A DNA stretch of 64,000 nt from JAWKZG01 sp041396125. GTDB lineage: Bacteria; Pseudomonadota; Gammaproteobacteria; Competibacterales; Competibacteraceae. The translations under genes and the position numbers were made by a program. The stretch is taken from positions 124,001 through 188,000 of the forward strand of contig JAWKZG010000009.1 in the NCBI GenBank assembly GCA_041396125.1, written 5' to 3'. Shown here one piece after another: positions 62,409 through 64,000 of this stretch. The number at the start of each line of letters is the position of its first letter. The stretch's first letter is position 1. The notes beneath the pieces were generated by a model that was given only the letters and a program-made list of their open reading frames with translations, ran no database searches and was not told the DNA's origin.

Positions 62409-63185
62409 CTGTGACTATGACTATCTTCCGTGCGGTTGCAGCGAAGATCAGGGAAAGCCATCAAACTCGGGCCGGTAGAATGTGTGGACTTCCTCGTATC
62501 TTATCCGCCGTTTTGGCGAGCTGCAGGCCGTCGTCGTGCCTGTGATGTGGGTGCCAAGCAGCGGCATGAAAATGCGGTGCACATATACCTGCCAGATTCC
62601 CAGAGCACCTGGGTGTATCTGAACCTCGATACCAACATCCACGACTTTAAGTTCTGGATGGCCCATGAGTTGGGACATTGCCTTTCACCAAGTCTGAAGG
62701 TGACGAAGCTGAGATTTTGTTGATGCTCTTTTGCTGGCGCTTTTGCTGTACCCTCATGAACTGGCGGAGCAAGCTTATGAGGTTTTGGTTAACAAGCCCT
62801 CAACTGCGGCAAAAATAAATACCTTGAAGCTGATGGCTGAGGAGCAGGTTATTTCTCCAACACCATTTTTCAGCAGGTGAACAAGTATGCGGAGCATCTG
62901 GGTAAAGCCAAAATCAAGATCGGTAACTCATTTTACGGGGCGGTCACCAACTTTAATCAGCAGTTTCAACCTGAGCGAAGCCTACTTTGGTGAAGCAGAA
63001 CTGGACGCTCACGGCAAGCCAAGCGCCCGAGAGTATATCGCCAAAGCCGAAGGTGCTTTCGAAACCCCGTTTTTCGAGCTGCTCAGAAGTATCTCAAAGA
63101 ACACGACAAAGGTCCTGGTTTTTGTTCAAACCGTGCTGATATGCCATTACTTGATACACGGAGTATCCACGCCGAGTTGACCTGA
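62383..63185 (+). pseudogene. ImmA/IrrE-family metallopeptidase, shattered by frameshifts
   Basis: Parts of one protein are read in alternating frames: PPILKSPSCDYDYL, RAVAAKIRE, IRRFGELQAVVVPVMW, then GAKQRHENAVHIYLPD and FKFWMAHELGHCLSPSL (the HExxH zinc motif). Next come YPHELAEQAYEVLVNKPS, NTIFQQVNKYAEHLGKAK, LSEAYFGEAELDAHGKPS and KYLKEHDKGPGF, ending LDTRSIHAELT with TGA at 63183-63185, which overlaps the next gene's ATG. At least six small indels are needed, yet no nonsense substitutions are apparent. This suggests either very recent decay or poor base accuracy here. The protein would be a protease of the type that cleaves regulators or antitoxins. Confidence 0.7.
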
Positions 63186-63742
63186 TGCCGCAGTCCAAAA
63201 TTCTCGTTGATACCAATGCCTATCTAAGGCTGGCTAAAACCATTCACCCCCTATTGTTCGAGCCCTTTGATGACAACGAATACTGCCTCTACATCCTGCC
63301 GGAACTGAATCAAGAACTGGCAAGCCGAAAGCTACAAAGCAAGTTCCCCTGGGTAGACGAACAAGAATTTGCTGACAACCGCAAGCACTTCCCCGCTATC
63401 AGTAGGAAGCAAAAGAAATCCATTCAGCAAACTTTCGAATACGTCTGGGATCATGTGCAAACCGAATTGCCGGGCCCGTCCAAAGTTGATGCTTGGTATA
63501 TCACCTATGCACTGGAGCTGGATGTACCGGTGGTCACTGATGATCAGGATATGACAGCGCTGGCAAATATATTCGATGCCAAAGTCATACCTACCCTTGA
63601 ACTGCTCAAAATCATGCTCGATTGTGGGCATACTGATATGAAAACCATAGATGGCCTATGTGATTACTGGCGCTACATTGCCGATCTGCCCGCCAACTTC
63701 AAATCGGATTACCAACGCTTGTTTTCCAGCCTGCAAGACTGA
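63185..63742 (+). CDS. DUF4411-like PIN-domain protein (toxin-like)
   Basis: A 185-residue protein with a PIN-type nuclease fold. ILVDTNAYLRLAK (residues 5-17) holds the first acidic residue, ELNQEL gives the second, SKVDAWYITYALEL (about 98-111) the third, and VPVVTDDQDMTALA the fourth. These match the four acidic positions of PIN ribonucleases. The layout is that of the DUF4411 family, which often sits next to Xre and ImmA/IrrE genes. Its ATG overlaps the preceding stop (TGATG). It is intact while the middle gene is broken. A toxin role is inferred. Confidence 0.75.
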   Translation: MPQSKILVDTNAYLRLAKTIHPLLFEPFDDNEYCLYILPELNQELASRKLQSKFPWVDEQEFADNRKHFPAISRKQKKSIQQTFEYVWDHVQTELPGPSKVDAWYITYALELDVPVVTDDQDMTALANIFDAKVIPTLELLKIMLDCGHTDMKTIDGLCDYWRYIADLPANFKSDYQRLFSSLQD

Positions 63743-63801
63743 AGTAGCACCCTGAACTTCCAGTGGCTTGATCTAACAGCCAAGACCAGATATATCGAGG
63801 C

Positions 63802-63861
63802 CGATATTTCGTAATGGCTAACCCACCTTTTAACGTCGACGAAGTAGATACGGTGACATAA
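63802..63861 (+). pseudogene. Type I restriction methyltransferase (HsdM) scrap
   Basis: A short frame reads YFVMANPPFNVDEVDTVT before a stop. VMANPPFNV is the catalytic NPPF motif and its flanks as found in HsdM adenine methyltransferases. Nothing else of the gene remains in the frame, so this is a very small remnant, and the call rests on the motif alone. Confidence 0.45.
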
Positions 63862-63885
63862 CCATCTAAATATCAAGGAGTGTTA

Positions 63886-64000
63886 ATGAATCGAGACCAA
63901 GCCCAACAACACCTACAAACCGCACTAGCCAACCCAACCGCCAAGTTTCGCGAGGGCCAGTGGGAAGCCATTGATGCGCTGGTTAACCAGCGGCAAAAAC
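63886..64000 (+). CDS. RecQ-like DEAD/DEAH helicase, N-terminal part (cut by window edge)
   Basis: The first 38 codons of a protein that continues beyond the right edge: MNRDQAQQHLQTALANPTAK then FREGQWEAIDALVNQRQK. The FRxGQ-EAI pattern is the start of RecQ-type helicases (compare the FRPHQEAVCHALL of the TopB-RecQ fusion). An AAGGAG lies seven bases upstream of the ATG. Helicases of this sort occur in defence islands, and its neighbours here are a toxin-antitoxin-like module and an HsdM scrap. The catalytic motifs lie outside the window. Confidence 0.6.
   Translation, partial: MNRDQAQQHLQTALANPTAKFREGQWEAIDALVNQRQK

Noticed and set aside
1..64000. tRNA, rRNA and large RNA genes
   Set aside because: No cloverleaf or rRNA signature was recognised by eye; a covariance-model search was not possible here.

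Overview
The window looks like chromosomal DNA of a gammaproteobacterium, with a base composition mostly in the mid-50s % GC by eye. The reasons are a YajD-type HNH protein, the gene neighbourhood uvrA / MFS (YajR type) / ssb, a TctCBA tripartite transporter, RssA, YebE (DUF533) and an aminoethylphosphonate-type ABC importer. No rRNA, tRNA or CRISPR array was recognised. The genus cannot be named from the sequence alone.

Layout. 1-4.4 kb: minus-strand operon cls, YrhK-like, glutamate decarboxylase (cut by the left edge), then yajD and a LysM-like protein. 4.7-7.7 kb: TctC/TctB/TctA solute uptake. 7.8-18.6 kb: a patchwork accessory region with an AT-rich methyltransferase, a Spy-like protein, a MetE-like protein, FKBP, an SGNH hydrolase and RssA. 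Between them lie decayed genes (frameshifted alcohol dehydrogenase, LysM protein, IS4-type transposase, RayT transposase, HNH nuclease) and dispersed palindromic repeats. 18.7-22.7 kb: sulfatase, enolase-superfamily dehydratase and an outer-membrane protein. 22.8-31.2 kb: Hsp20, then a tightly overlapping five-gene operon (lysine 2,3-aminomutase, two ATP-grasp ligases, a GNAT-deacetylase fusion, a GNAT), then YebE and an RraA-like protein. 31.4-35.4 kb: one 1331-residue polypeptide carrying topoisomerase III, RecQ helicase and HRDC. 35.6-41 kb: amine oxidoreductase and an aminophosphonate-type ABC transporter. 41-46.5 kb: a cassette with a secreted PI-PLC-like protein and a divergent LacI regulator. 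46.7-51 kb: aldo/keto reductase, collagen-like protein and a TsdA/TsdB-like cytochrome pair. 51-56.8 kb: a four-gene predicted conflict island (trypco2-like, trypsin-like protease, MoxR ATPase, FGE-domain protein) inserted at the uvrA 3' end. 56.8-61.8 kb: uvrA, MFS, ssb. 62-64 kb: an Xre / ImmA / DUF4411 toxin-antitoxin-like module with a shattered middle gene, an hsdM scrap and the start of a RecQ-like helicase.

The strongest candidates for new biology are: (1) the lysine-aminomutase / double ATP-grasp / GNAT-deacetylase operon, which reads as a pathway for an acetylated, amide-linked beta-lysine compound; (2) the trypsin-MoxR-FGE island, flanked by a 302-bp duplication of the uvrA 3' end that differs at 17 positions, 16 of them synonymous; and (3) the TopB-RecQ fusion, a one-polypeptide dissolvasome. 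Both the uvrA island and the PI-PLC/LacI cassette are about 5.5 kb, sit at the 3' end of a conserved gene, are flanked by a copy of that 3' end, and contain no visible integrase.

Caution: several genes are broken by single-base indels (kamA, alcohol dehydrogenase, LysM protein, immA), and ssb carries an 11-bp tandem duplication. Some of these may be assembly errors. Functions are inferred from motifs read by eye.
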